Of a stretch of 45,455 bases of DNA, positions 31,236 to 42,498 are shown in pieces; positions within the stretch are counted from its first letter, which is position 1; each line of letters starts with the position of its first letter. The notes below the pieces were generated by a model that did no database searches, was not told the DNA's origin, and saw only the letters and a list, made by a program, of their open reading frames with translations. Source of the stretch: Macrocybe gigantea (taxonomy: Eukaryota; Basidiomycota; Agaricomycetes; Agaricales; Callistosporiaceae); contig SJRY01000152.1 in the NCBI GenBank assembly GCA_011319805.1, forward strand, positions 1 through 45,455. The letters are read 5' to 3'. Made by a program: the position numbers and the translations under genes.

Positions 31236-32203
31236 ATGACGTCCAGCAACAACGATTTCAGTCTAAGTATCCAGCCCATTAAACCAGCAGGCAATGCTTT
31301 GTCCCCTCTAGTTTTGAGTGAATTGATGTGTTTGATTTATTCATCGAAAATGTATAGGCATTCCAGACGAGGATACGATCCTGTCAGCAGCAGAACGCCT
31401 GATCAAAGAGACCGATTCATGGAAACAAGGCAAGACATATAAGAATGTCCGGACATACAGTAAGCCTAGCGGGCCCAAGGGAGTTGCAGGGTGGCATTGT
31501 CGCGTCAGCGAACATGCTCATGAAGAAGCGACCTTCGATATGATGTGGGATAAGCTGGGAAATAACAAAGCTATTAACGAGAAGGAGTGAGTGGTTGGAA
31601 ACATTTCTGGAGGCCTACTTTGCCTGTCACTGATATTTATCACAGGTACATACCTGAAATAAAAAAGGTCACTAAAGTCAAGGAACTCTCGTCGACGGCT
31701 TCAATATGGACATTGTACTATACTTTCAACCCCTTTGTATCTCCCCGAGTCTTCACGGTCCTGCAAGTCGTCCATGTAGAGAATCAGACATCTCCAAAAA
31801 AAGGGTCTGTGAAGATTTACCATATCTTGAAGTTTTCGACCTGACCCAACGTTTGTTGTATGATTTTTAGAACGATCGTATCCATCCCAATCGACTTGAC
31901 TGGAGATGACTTGGCTAAACTGGAAGAGAAAGGCGTGAAGGGCCGATATGTCAGCGTTGAGCGCCTCATGGAGCTCGAAGATGGCAGGACTGAATGGAGG
32001 ATGGCGACGTCCAGCACTCCGGCCGGATTCCTGCCTACGCTCATCGTGGAGAGCACAATGCCAAGCACAATAGCCAAGGTAAAGTCAAGGACAATAAACT
32101 CCTTCACATCTGCGTCCCGATACAGGTCATTTCCTTTACTAATGCCCACTTCCTGCCTTCGCAGGACGTTCCGCATTTCATGAAGTGGCTGAGGGCTCTC
32201 TAA
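31236..32203 (+). CDS. DUF3074 (START-like) protein, copy 1
   Basis: Member of the DUF3074 family, a START/Bet v1-like lipid-binding fold found in fungi; ligand unknown. Exons 31236-31290, 31358-31586, 31646-31804, 31871-32078 and 32165-32203 give 229 residues. Family segments: WKQGKTYKNVRTYSK, GVAGWHCRVSEHAHEEATFD, YIPEIKKVTKVKEL, SPRVFTVLQVVHV, TIVSIPIDL, GRYVSVERLMELEDGRTEWR, MATSSTPAGFLPTLIVESTM and DVPHFMKWLRAL. No signal peptide or membrane helix. The first intron has a GC donor (GCAATG at 31291), whereas the paralog downstream has GT at the same site. Confidence 0.88.
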
Positions 32204-32616
32204 GACGACAACAACTGCGATCGTTTCATTTACTGTCACAACGACAACCATCAGTTCCGGTATGCCCTGAATCTGCAGTTACATTACCGGTGGAACCCAT
32301 TTTGCGGCCAAGGTCAAAAGAGGGTTTTATAACGGTCTCGCGTTTCCTAAATTTCAGTCGCTGCTAGATCACAAATGGAATGGTGCAGTCAATAAAATAC
32401 GTCTTCCCCATGTCATTAATCTGTTCCTATCTTGTGCTAAGGTACACATAGGTGAGATGTGATTGTAGGAATGCGAACTTGGTTATTGTTGTTCATGCAG
32501 GACATGGTGCTCATTCGCAAGGGTTATTTACAGGTGTTTGCCTGCCGCCTCGATTCCATGTGTTCGACGGCAGTAATCCGCGTGCCGAGCAAGTTTTCCG
32601 GGAATAAGCCACTATA
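32204..32616. other. Intergenic between DUF3074 copies
   Basis: About 410 bp, presumed terminator of copy 1 and promoter of copy 2. No gene recognised. Confidence 0.4.
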
Positions 32617-33580
32617 ATGTCCAACGACGACGATTTCCATTTGAGCATCCAACCTCTCAAATCAGCAGGTAACTCATCGCATTCTTGTTTCATATGGTGA
32701 ATCCTCTTCGTTAATGTGCTTGCTATTTTTAACGCTGTGTAGCCATTCCCCGTGAGGAAATAATTATGTTGGCAGCGGAACGCGTGATAGAGGACACGTA
32801 CTCATGGAAGCAAGGAAAAACGTACCGCGATGTCCGGACGTATAGCAAGCCAAAGGGACCAAAAGATGCAGCCGGGTGGCACTGTCGTGTCAGTGAACAT
32901 ACGCCAGAAGAGGCCACATTTGACCGCATGTGGGACAAACTTGCATTCAACAAAGCCGTCAACGAGATGGAGTGAGGGACCTATTTCGGGCATTCTGACC
33001 TGACGCTGAATGGAAGCTCGAATGGTAGGTTCCTTCCTGAAATCACGAAGGTCCAAAAAATCAAGGTGCTCTCGCCGACTGCTTCTGTCTGGACACAGCA
33101 GTACGCGTTAGGCCCCTTGCTCTCTCTCAGAGTCTTTACGGTGCTACAAATCTTCCGATTGGATAGCCATTCCTTCCCCAAGAAAGGGTTAGTACAAGTT
33201 TATCAATCGCTCATCAACATTCTCTAATTCCTCACGGGAAATGCACAGGATGATCGTGTCCATTCCGATCGACTTGGAGAGGGATGGCGTCTCCAAACTT
33301 AAAGAGAAACGTGTTCAAGGTCATTACGTCGGTGTGGAACGCCTTATGGAGCTCGGTGATGGCAGAACCGAGTGGAGAATGGCCACCGCAGGCACTCCAG
33401 GTGGTTTCCTGCCTACATTCATTGTCGAGAGTGCCATGCCGAGCACGATAGCCAAGGTAACGTGCTTTCCGGATCATTGTATCGAGTAACGTTTTGAGTG
33501 ATGGAAACACGCCGATGTTACCTCCGCAGGACGTTCCGCGTTTCATGAATTGGCTCAATGGCTCGTCAGGGCAGCTATGA
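32617..33580 (+). CDS. DUF3074 (START-like) protein, copy 2
   Basis: Tandem paralog of the upstream gene, 232 residues. Exons 32617-32668, 32743-32971, 33029-33187, 33249-33456 and 33530-33580. Exons 2-4 have the same lengths as in copy 1 (229, 159 and 208 nt). Segments: WKQGKTYRDVRTYSKPKGPK, AAGWHCRVSEHTPEEATFD, FLPEITKVQKIKVLSPTASV, LRVFTVLQIF, MIVSIPIDLERD, HYVGVERLMELGDGRTEWRM, GGFLPTFIVESAMPSTIAKD. Intron 1 has a canonical GT donor. Divergence is concentrated in exon 3 (ligand-cavity strands), so the copies may bind different ligands. Confidence 0.88.
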
Positions 33581-34585
33581 TTGCTCTTTACACCGTTGTG
33601 TTATGTTCGCATTTGAAGGTAAGCCACGAGGGCAGCCACCATCAATTACAGTTCTTCCTATTTACTCGGTGAACGCGGAAAAGGGAGAAAGTGGACGAAA
33701 CAGGAGCTTCAGATTATGTCACGTTCTTATGATGTGATCAGAGGAGACAGACGTTATCGTTGATTTGTTCTTGATATCATAACTTAATGATGCGCTGACA
33801 ACATTGTTAACGATGCATAGACTACTGTATTGTTTTTGCAAACGGTGGCTGCATGGCTCGTCCAGATCCTTACGACAGCTTTATAACATCATATGCCCAT
33901 CTCGTGAATTCCCGAGTCTCAATATCTTCCACTAAATCACCAGCATGTAGGAATCCGGTGGTTCATGCGTGGCAGATCGCGGGCCGGAAAACTGTTGTAT
34001 TCCGCTGCAAATATATATGCTCGACTTGAAGCTAAATTTGAGGCTACATAAAACACACACTTCTGATGCAAAGTCAAAGGCGGCTTCGCCTGACTTGGGA
34101 TGTGGTAAATGCGAAAACAGACGTGTGCGCAACGACGGTGACTGTTGCGCCACCGATGTATAACCGAAGCTATGTAGCACCACTCGGTTGCATTCGCATC
34201 TTGGGATAAAGGTTCCATCTGGAAAGCACATGCAGGATCCTTAGGAGTGATGGATTGAACACTGTGCATGTGCCCGCAGGTATTCATTCCACTGTCATGC
34301 GAAAAGACCTCCGCGCGGATCTTCCCTTAATCAACTGACACTGCTTAGGTATAAGAAGTTTGTGAGTGTTCTCTGGAAGTTGACGCTGTCTGCTGGCATT
34401 AGTTGGATCCCGTAACTCTTTCTTCGCATGGATAGAGGAATTAACCAAGTTTTATTGCTCGAAGGAATGCGATATATACAGAGTGACTGTTAAATTTACA
34501 AATGAATGATAGACGGACAGAGTGCATTGCTTGGCCATGCAAGCTTGATATAAATACTCAGGAAACGAATGAATGCCGCAGGTGA
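33581..34585. other. Intergenic
   Basis: About 1 kb between convergent gene ends (DUF3074 copy 2 on plus, the A-A-reductase gene on minus). Open frames of about 100-116 codons on the minus strand (33932-34287) overlap each other and show no domain. Nothing else seen. Confidence 0.4.
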
Positions 34586-37500
34586 TCACGAATCCCAGAT
34601 GGCACCGAAGGCGGGAATACCACGACTCATCATGCCATACACGACTTTTTCTGTGAGTGTCTGGTTGGAGATGATGACGACGGCTTCGGCATCGAAATCC
34701 TTGACTAGACGGTAAGTCAATTTAACCATGTCAGGCTTTCCATTTTGTCGGGTGTCTGGTGCAGTTCATTAAACAAATGTGAGGGTGCACAGAGCAAGAT
34801 AAGAGCGCACTATATATAACCGCGTCTGGGGCTGCTTCAAGGATAGTATCGACGAGCTTGTCGCCAAAAGTCTCGCGCACATTCGGTGCAGTCCAGAGGA
34901 CACGCATGGGAATCTTCTTTTGCAGGATAGCGGGGGTGCAGGGACCGATGCCTGATCCAGTGGCAACGACAACCAAACGGCGGAACATGGGTGCAATGCG
35001 CATGACGCCGTAGGTCGGGATACCTCGGACCCAGATCTTTGTCGGAGGATTCTGGATCTGCTTGATGGTCCAGTCTCCGGCTCTGCTGACAACGAGCGAG
35101 AATCCGGTCTTGCCAGGTTCAGGAATAGTGGCGAAACTGTGCCACTCAGTCAAAGGAGACTCCGAAAGTCTGACGAAGCTCCCAGCTCCGGGAGTGACTG
35201 GATGAAATGAGGGAAAATATCAACGATAGAAAAAGAGGCTAAACTAACCATAGTCGAAGTACATGCGGACCGCATGATTAGAAAGCTTCTCAGACCGCAC
35301 GTTGACTTTGCGGAGCCTGAGCCAGGGAAGGATGATCGAAGCTGATCATTCTCGTGAAATGGTGCATAACGAATGTGTAGAAATAAGGTTTACCAGTCAG
35401 AATAACCACGAGCCAGAATGGAATGGAATGTTTCAATGCGTCGGCAAGAGACACATCCTGAGGCTTATAATCATTGGTGAGGAGAACGACCTGACCAAGG
35501 CATAAGAATGAGACGTCAACAGATGTGTGACTATGGTTGCATACCTGCGCCCAGACGAAAGCGGTTGTCAACCAGCCAAGGAAACGGTGAGTTGCCTCAA
35601 AGTTATCATGGAACTTCTTCCGCAGCTTCGGGTAGGCAAAGACAAGGATCATCAAGAGGAAAAAGAGAATACAGCATGTGACGGCCAAGGTTGGGACTGA
35701 TGCCTGTGTGGAAACTTGTCAACAGTGGACGTGACGATGGAGGGAAGATAACTGACTCCGACTCCATGCATGACCTCTCTGGCAGCCTGGGCAGTGAAGA
35801 GAATCAACCACAACACTCCAGAAACGCCACAACCAGAGTGCAGTCCGCCAATGTGGTACACTCGGGCACACACCCTTCGGATAGAGATTGGCCAACTGGG
35901 GAAAGAAATATACTAGGGCTATTGATTCAAATACGGAAAGAGACTCACGATCTGGGAACGGAACAGAAAACGGTGAAGAATGCGTCAATGACGTAGTCCT
36001 GGCGCATCAAATGGCTACAAAAAGATTTGCGACCACAATCTGACCAATCTGGGCAGAGTTAGCGCCTTTGACACAGACGGAGATGAAAACCCCCAAGTTG
36101 GTGAGGAAGACAATGCCAAAGAGTCGGCGATAGAGATACATTATTTGGTGCCTCAGGTTCCGGACAAATCGTCCCTGGGTTTTGTCTGGTAGGATCTCCT
36201 GCTCGTAGCCCGCCCACACCGAAGTCTGTGCTTCAAGAGATGATAGCTCGATCTTCTTCTCAACCGGAACAGTGACTAGAGTGTCGTAGGATCGAAAGGA
36301 ACCACCGTATTAATCGTTGTGGTCGATTCAGTGGTAACGGACCTGTCCACCCATATTTTTTCATTGTCTGGCTTCTCCTGTTCGAAAGGAACGGTTTTGG
36401 TTTGGTGGGGCTGTTGCATCGTCATCGCTGTTATCTCCATGCGAGCAGGGGCAGCGGCCATTTGATCTCGGGCAAGCTTTTCCAGTGCTCTCTTATCTAC
36501 CTTGCCATTTCTGAGAGAATGTTAGAATCAGAATGGTGCTCGTAGAAACAATCATCAGCTTACGCTGTTTCCGGGAACTTGTCTAATCTAACGAATTTCG
36601 TGGGGACAGCGTAATATGGTTGGACACGGGAAGCAGCCACCTTGACATTGTCGGTGGATATTGTGGCTGGTGCATAAAAACCCCAGAGCTCTCGGTCTAT
36701 TAGGATTGCGGTTGCAACTTTGACACCGGGACACGACTACATCATGTGAGCATGTGCATACATGTTCGATTAATAAATTCCCACCTCAAGTGCTGCGGCA
36801 ACGCCATCGAGTTCAACTCGGAAACCCTTGATAGACAACAATTGAGCGGTCTTCATTGCATGAGCAGATGTGCTTACATTGACTTTGACTTGATGATCCA
36901 CTCGTCCAAGATGTTCCAAGCTACCTTCAGGGAACCATCGCCTATCCGAGGATGTAAGATATGATATCAGGCCAATTCTTATAAAAGCACGTGCCCAAGG
37001 TCTCCAGTGTTGAACATCATCGACCTTTATGTATTGTCAGGATGCTTTACCTCAGCTGCGAAAATGGATCGTCTCACCCGTCATCGAGGAAGGGGTCGCG
37101 CTTGTACTTCTCTGCGGATTTCTCAGGGAGATTCAAATAGCCTCGAGTGATGCCTGCACCACCAGCCCACATAATACCCATCTCGCCGATCTTGACAGGT
37201 TTCATGTTCTCGTCGAGAACATAGGTGGTGTTATTGGGCGTAGGTCCTCCGATTCCCAGGGTTCCGCCGGGTTTGTAGAGGTGCATGGTGTTCACGATGG
37301 TAATCTTAATCAGTGAGATCAGTGAAAATGAGGGAATACAGCGGTGCGATACCTACTTCTGTAGGTCCACAGCAATTATAGAATTTGACGTGTCGGGACC
37401 AACTGTCCGCAAGCGCTTCAAGGCGATTAAGATGAACGACATGTGCTAATGCAATCCAAGATCTCTCTCACCTTTAGGGCAAGGCTCCCCAGCTACAGCG

Positions 37501-40500
37501 ACAACTTTGATTGTCGGATAATCGGTGGGGTTATGAGGTGCCAACATGGATGGCGTGGCGACGACGACGTCCACAGTTTTCATGACTGCACGCCATTCTT
37601 TGGAGGTCTTTCCCCTGAGGCAGAGAGTGCTACCGTTGCACATACTTCCAAGGATTTCCTGGGCAGCCATTAAGTTAGCCTAGACGTCACTGTTTCTTTG
37701 TCTGATCCAAGGCATACCCAGGCAGCCATATCGAATGAGATATTCATGAGCTGGGAAATGCGGGAACCCGGACTGAGGCCCAAATTTCCAGGAGCAATGC
37801 AAACGACTGGCAAGCAAAGATGTGGGTGCCGATATTAAAAGTCAGCAAGAAAGCCTTACGATTGGTAATATTCTTGTGCATTACATCGACACCCTTTGGC
37901 ACTCCTGTCGTACCTGGTGTTACTCGTCAGACTCGCATTACTTTTTTTGAGGGTTGGTAACGCACCACTGGTATAGATGATATATGCACTGTCATTGGTC
38001 GTAGTCAAATTCTCCGGTTTGGTGCAGTGCCCGTTCGCGACTTCGCAAATCGAATCTTCAAGGCAGATAGTAGGAGTACCGATGACTCGGTTGATGAACT
38101 TGCGAAGGACCAAGACCACGGATGATCCAGAGTCCCTCAAAGCGTGGTTGAGCGTCTTGTCGGCGACAACGTTGCCATCGAGAGGAACGTATGCGCCGCC
38201 CGCTTTTAGAATACCCAGAATTCCGACAACCATGAAAATGGAGCGCTCGACGAGCAAACAAACGCGAGAGCCTGGAGCGACGCCTTGAACACGCAAACGG
38301 GCCGCAAGACAGTTAGACTGGCGATCCAGCTCGGCATAGGTGATTTTGTTTCCGAAGTCCTCGACTGCGATGAGATTCGGATACGTTGTTGCGTGGAACT
38401 CGAATGCCTCGTGAACGGTCCCGAAAGCGGGTTTAATCACGGAACCCATGCCAAATTTGTTAAAGAGCGCCCGGTCCGTGGGCGAGAGATCCTGAAGAAC
38501 GTCTTGTTCGAATATGCTAACCGACGGAGGTGGAGCAGCCAAAGAATCAAGAGCCATTTTTTCGAGCATCCTTTTGTCGACCTTGCCATTACTAAGTGCT
38601 GGTAAGTTGCTGTCTTTGAGCGTAGGAGAAGCTATACTCACGCGGTCTCCGGAAGTCTGTCTAGTTTCAAAAACTTCGTGGGGACTGCGTAGTAGGGCTG
38701 GACGCGGGACGCCGCTGCCTTGACATCTTCAAATGGGATCGTAGAGGGCGTATAGATTCCCCACAGCTCTCTGTTGATGAGCATCGCCTGTGCCACCTTT
38801 ACACCAGGACATGTCTTGAATAGGTCCATTAGTATTCGGCAAGATCTAGTTGCGGGTGTACTACCTCTAGGGCGGCTGCCACACCATCAAGTTCGACCCG
38901 GAATCCCTAAAGAGCATTGAAAATGAGCCAGATCAAACCAAATAGTGGGTAGCCTACATTGATTTTCACTTGATGGTCGACCCGACCCAGAGGTTCCAGG
39001 CTTCCTTTAGGAAACCATCGGCTATGGAAGGTGTGAATCACGAGATATCTTCGTGTTAATAACTGGACATTTACCCTAAGTCACCAGTGTTGAACATCAT
39101 AGATCTAGAGAAATGTCAGAATTGTGAGATTGTCACTGTTTCGCGATCGACTCACCCATCATCGAGGAAAGGATCGCGCTTATATTTTTCGGCAGTTTTG
39201 TCCGGTAAGTTCAAGTAGCCACGAGTGATACCTGCACCGCCAGCCCACATGACACCCATTTCTCCAATTTTGACGGGCTTCAAATTCTCGTCGAGGACAT
39301 AAACAGTGTTGTTCGGTGTTGGTCCGCCAATGCCAAGATCGGTGCCAGGGGTATGGAGGTGCATGGTGTTGACGATGGTGATCTATATGAAACGCTCAGC
39401 AGTTGCTATAGTGCACGTATCAGAGACGACGTACCTCTGTGGGTCCGCAACAATTGTAGAAGGTGACCTGCTTGCCCCAGTTATCCGCGAGGGCTAATTT
39501 ATATTATGAGGCCGGACATGTTTAACGGGCTTGACACTCACCTTTCGGGCACGGTTCACCAGCAACGGCGACGGTCTTGATGGTCGGGTAATCAGCAGGG
39601 TTATGGGGAGCCAACATCGAGGGTGTAGAAACCACGACGTCTACCGTCTTCATGACTGCCTTCCATTCCTTGGAAGTCTTGCCTCTAAGACACAAGGTGC
39701 TTCCATTGCACAGACTCCCAAGAATTTCCTGTAGCAAACCATCTTAGCATATTGTCAGAGGTCAAAACACGACAGCCATTCACCCAAGCAGCCATGTCGA
39801 ACGATATGTTCATTAACTGAGAAATACGAGAGCCAGGACGTAATCCGAGATTTCCAGGAGCAATGCACACCACTAAAAAGATATTTATTTATTTACGACA
39901 AAGACGTAAAGCTCCGAACTCACAGTTCGTGACATTGCGGTGCATGACGTCGACGCCCTTGGGGACTCCAGTAGTTCCTATTCCATGATCAGTCGCCCGG
40001 ATACCAGGATATGAGGGATAGAACGCACCACTTGTGTAAATTATGTAGGCGCTATCACTAGCGGTAGCCAAGTCCTGGGGTTTGATGCAGTGGGAAGAAT
40101 GTGACAAATAGCGTCTTCAAGGCAGAGAACGGGATGTTATTAACGCGGTCAGTGAACTTGCGAAGAGTCAGGGCCAGCGAAGACCCAGAATCCTTCAAGG
40201 CGTGGTTGAGTGTCTTGTCGGCAACGACGTTTCCGTCCAGGGGAACATAAGCGGCTCCTGCTTTGAGGATACCGACAATGCCGACCACCATCAAGATGGA
40301 ACGCTCGACAAGGAGACAAACACGAGAGCCGGAGGCGACGCCCTGAGCGCGAAGGCGAGCAGCGAGACAGTTGGCCTGGCGGTCCAGCTCCGCATAACTG
40401 ATCTTGTGCTGGAAGTCTTCCACGGCGATTAGGCCGGGAATGGTCTTCGCATGGTGTTCGAAGGCCTGGTGGACGGTTTTGAAGGGGAGATCTACTTTCT

Positions 40501-40675
40501 CGCCCCGTCCAAACTTGTTGAACAGGGCTCGATCGGCGTCGGAAAGAGAGTGAAGCAAGTTTTGGTTAAAGAGGGGGATGCCATCGCTGCTGCTCGCTCT
40601 GTGCTCGTCTGGCCGAAAGGGCTGAGGTGCTGATGAGATTTCCGAAAAATCTCGGCGGTTTTTATGCCGGGACAT
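34586..40675 (-). CDS. Bimodular adenylation (A-A) protein fused to a ferric-reductase-like membrane domain
   Basis: Large multi-exon gene. Start ATG at 40675. Module A1 lies in exons from 40675-40029 to 38814-38642. The exon 38591-37966 carries the end of A1 (NGKVDKRMLEK), the linker and the start of A2 (LSPTDRALFNKFG), so the two modules are in one reading frame. A2 ends near 36480. Both have adenylation motifs: YIIYTSGTTGVPKGVDVMH, FDMAAWEIL, NCCGPTE, MFNTGDLG, GRVDHQVK, GFRVELDG and NGKVDKR (catalytic Lys). The C-terminal part has about five membrane helices with His in RVYHIGGLHSGCG and EATHRFLGW (possible heme ligands), then an FAD-type EWHSFATIP, an NAD-type VVVATGSGIGPC, TAPNVRETFG and a stop at 34586. 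No carrier, condensation or thioesterase domain is seen. Frame changes occur near 40135 and 40095 (A1), about 36280-36340 and near 36010 (missing T in ATTTG). Confidence 0.88.
36564..37966 (-). repeat. Adenylation module A2 (intragenic duplicate)
   Basis: Exons 37913-37860, 37806-37718, 37658-37472, 37415-37357, 37304-37078, 37024-36995, 36941-36878, 36826-36785 and 36736-36564 mirror A1 one for one. A2 uses AAG 3' splice sites at several introns where A1 has TAG, and a GC donor after CTTGG (36994) where A1 has GT. Confidence 0.9.
38642..40029 (-). repeat. Adenylation module A1 (intragenic duplicate)
   Basis: Exons from the TSG site to the end of A1: 39977-39924, 39872-39784, 39728-39542, 39493-39435, 39382-39156, 39104-39075, 39021-38958, 38906-38865 and 38814-38642. 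Their lengths (54, 89, 187, 59, 227, 30, 64, 42, 173) equal those of module A2 exactly. The protein sequences are mostly identical or conservatively changed across the core. Confidence 0.9.
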
Positions 40676-41941
40676 GAGTGGGTATTCGCACTTGACTACG
40701 AGCACGGACAAGGCGCAAACTTGTTTAGAAAGGCGTGCATAGTTTTGCAACTACAAGACGGATGACGTGAGGCTACTCAGAGACGGAGCGGCGACACAGG
40801 TCCCTTGATGGACATGTGGAAAGTGGCATTGCCATCGCAAAGTAACAGTATAGAAGTTCTGGTGGGGCGGATCATGTCTATGCAGAGCAACATGGCTCAA
40901 AACGCCTGACTCACGTCAATGGTGCCTTGCAATCACGGAGACGGGTCAAATAAGTTTGGCCGCGCGACCAGGGAAATTCAAGTGGAACGCGATGGACAGC
41001 CACGGTCCATAGTTAAGCGGCTAAAAATGGTTTTTATGTCGACGACTGTCGTCGCTAGAGTTTACTTCTGCAAGACTAAGAAATCGAGCGCATAGTCAAT
41101 TCTTTGTACCAGGGGATTATTACGATGCATGCCCGAGGACAAACCTATGAGCAGTCCTCGAATCTCGATATCCGAGTACACATCTGCTGTATTGTCGACT
41201 TGAGCCATGACACGTTGACGTTCCATCTCGGTGTGGCGGGTGGGGTGAGCGTCCTATCTTAGAATGGGTTATTTACCTTTGTGGACAACAATAATACAGG
41301 CTTACTAATATTCTCATAGTTCTTGAACCAGTGTCGACCGTTAAGCTGAACTTGATTAACTGATCACTCAATCCGTTCGTACCATTACTGGATAACGGAC
41401 GTTTCGTTCAACGCAGAATACTCGACATAAAAAAATTCTTTATACATCGCATCAATTCCGTGCATCCTATGTATCATACGTACCAGTACCGGAGCACTGC
41501 ATCTGCCGAGATGGCTCAACGTGTAAGCCTTCTATTTCCCCGTTCAGGGTCAAACGAGGATCTCCATCGTCGCTTGCCATTCCGGGCGCCGAGTCCAAGG
41601 TGCAAATAGAAGTACGAGCATGTGTTTCCCCGACTCCGAATTCCAAATTCAGTATTCTCGCCAATCGTGATTGTCGGTCTACAGTGGGTGGGTTGCCCAG
41701 TTATCCTGATGAACCCACAGAACAGTTGCTCATGTGTCCACATTTGTCTTCATGAAATCGCGTTGCGGTTCTCGAACCTCAAAACCGAGATGTTGACCAG
41801 GGGCAACACGTCAAGCAATGCCCACATGTTCCAGCTTCACAGTGACGCATCTTGACTTCGGATTTTGTCTGGCATTGTCTGGCAACGAAGACGATCAGCC
41901 AAAACTGTAGCAAGACCTCGTGTTTCACCCAATTCACGCCA
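40676..41941. other. Intergenic, upstream of the A-A-reductase gene
   Basis: About 1.3 kb with no supported gene. Expected to contain the promoter of the A-A-reductase gene (-). Short open frames at 41467-41855 lack domains. Confidence 0.4.
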
Positions 41942-42241
41942 TTAAATCAAGTCCTCGCTCATCGCTGATGCATATGCAGGATTCCAAAACGAGGTGCATC
42001 GGCCGCTTGCCCGGAGATTCTCTTCTTGAGCTGACATATCCTGAAACGATCCATGCTGCATATATGCATCTGTAGTGATTGGAGGAAAAGCGGTGGGGGC
42101 CATGTACTTATGGCCCTTTAGGACAATTTCCTTGTGTAACGGTAAATGTCGAGAAGGAACCCCCAAGTGTCGGGCTGCCCGCGTCGTTATGAATGCAAGC
42201 AGCAAGGATAACAGCATCAACCGATCAAGGCGAGTTGGCAT
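41942..42241 (-). CDS. Small hypothetical ORF with hydrophobic N-terminus
   Basis: An uninterrupted frame of 99 residues with a true ATG. It begins MPTRLDRLMLLSLLLAFITT, which could be a signal peptide or anchor, followed by a basic segment (RHLGVPSRHLPLHKEIVLKG) and an unremarkable tail. No family recognised, no introns, no paralog. It could be a small secreted protein, a short membrane protein or chance. It sits about 260 bp downstream of the DUF3429 stop, in the same orientation. Confidence 0.25.
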   Translation of the reverse strand: MPTRLDRLMLLSLLLAFITTRAARHLGVPSRHLPLHKEIVLKGHKYMAPTAFPPITTDAYMQHGSFQDMSAQEENLRASGRCTSFWNPAYASAMSEDLI

Positions 42242-42498
42242 GCGGAAGATGCCGACAAGTTCGGCAGTCCAGTGTTCTTGTCAAACAAGATCAAATGCAA
42301 TAGGACAACTGTAAGGCCTTCCACACACGCAGTGGACAGAGCGCCCAATCACAAGTATTAATTCCAACAAATACGGGAGACATTCATACGACGCTAATAA
42401 AACGCTAAGAGTACAGGACGATTCCATTCATGGAATTCGATCGAAACATTCCTCCTTGGCCGAACCGCTTTTCCGCACAAAACGGGATCCGGCCCAAT

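Noticed and set aside
36564..40675. Two independent single-module adenylation genes
   Set aside because: The A1 C-terminal exon (38814-38642) splices in phase into the exon that starts NGKVDKR and continues without a stop into A2; no promoter or terminator is evident between them.
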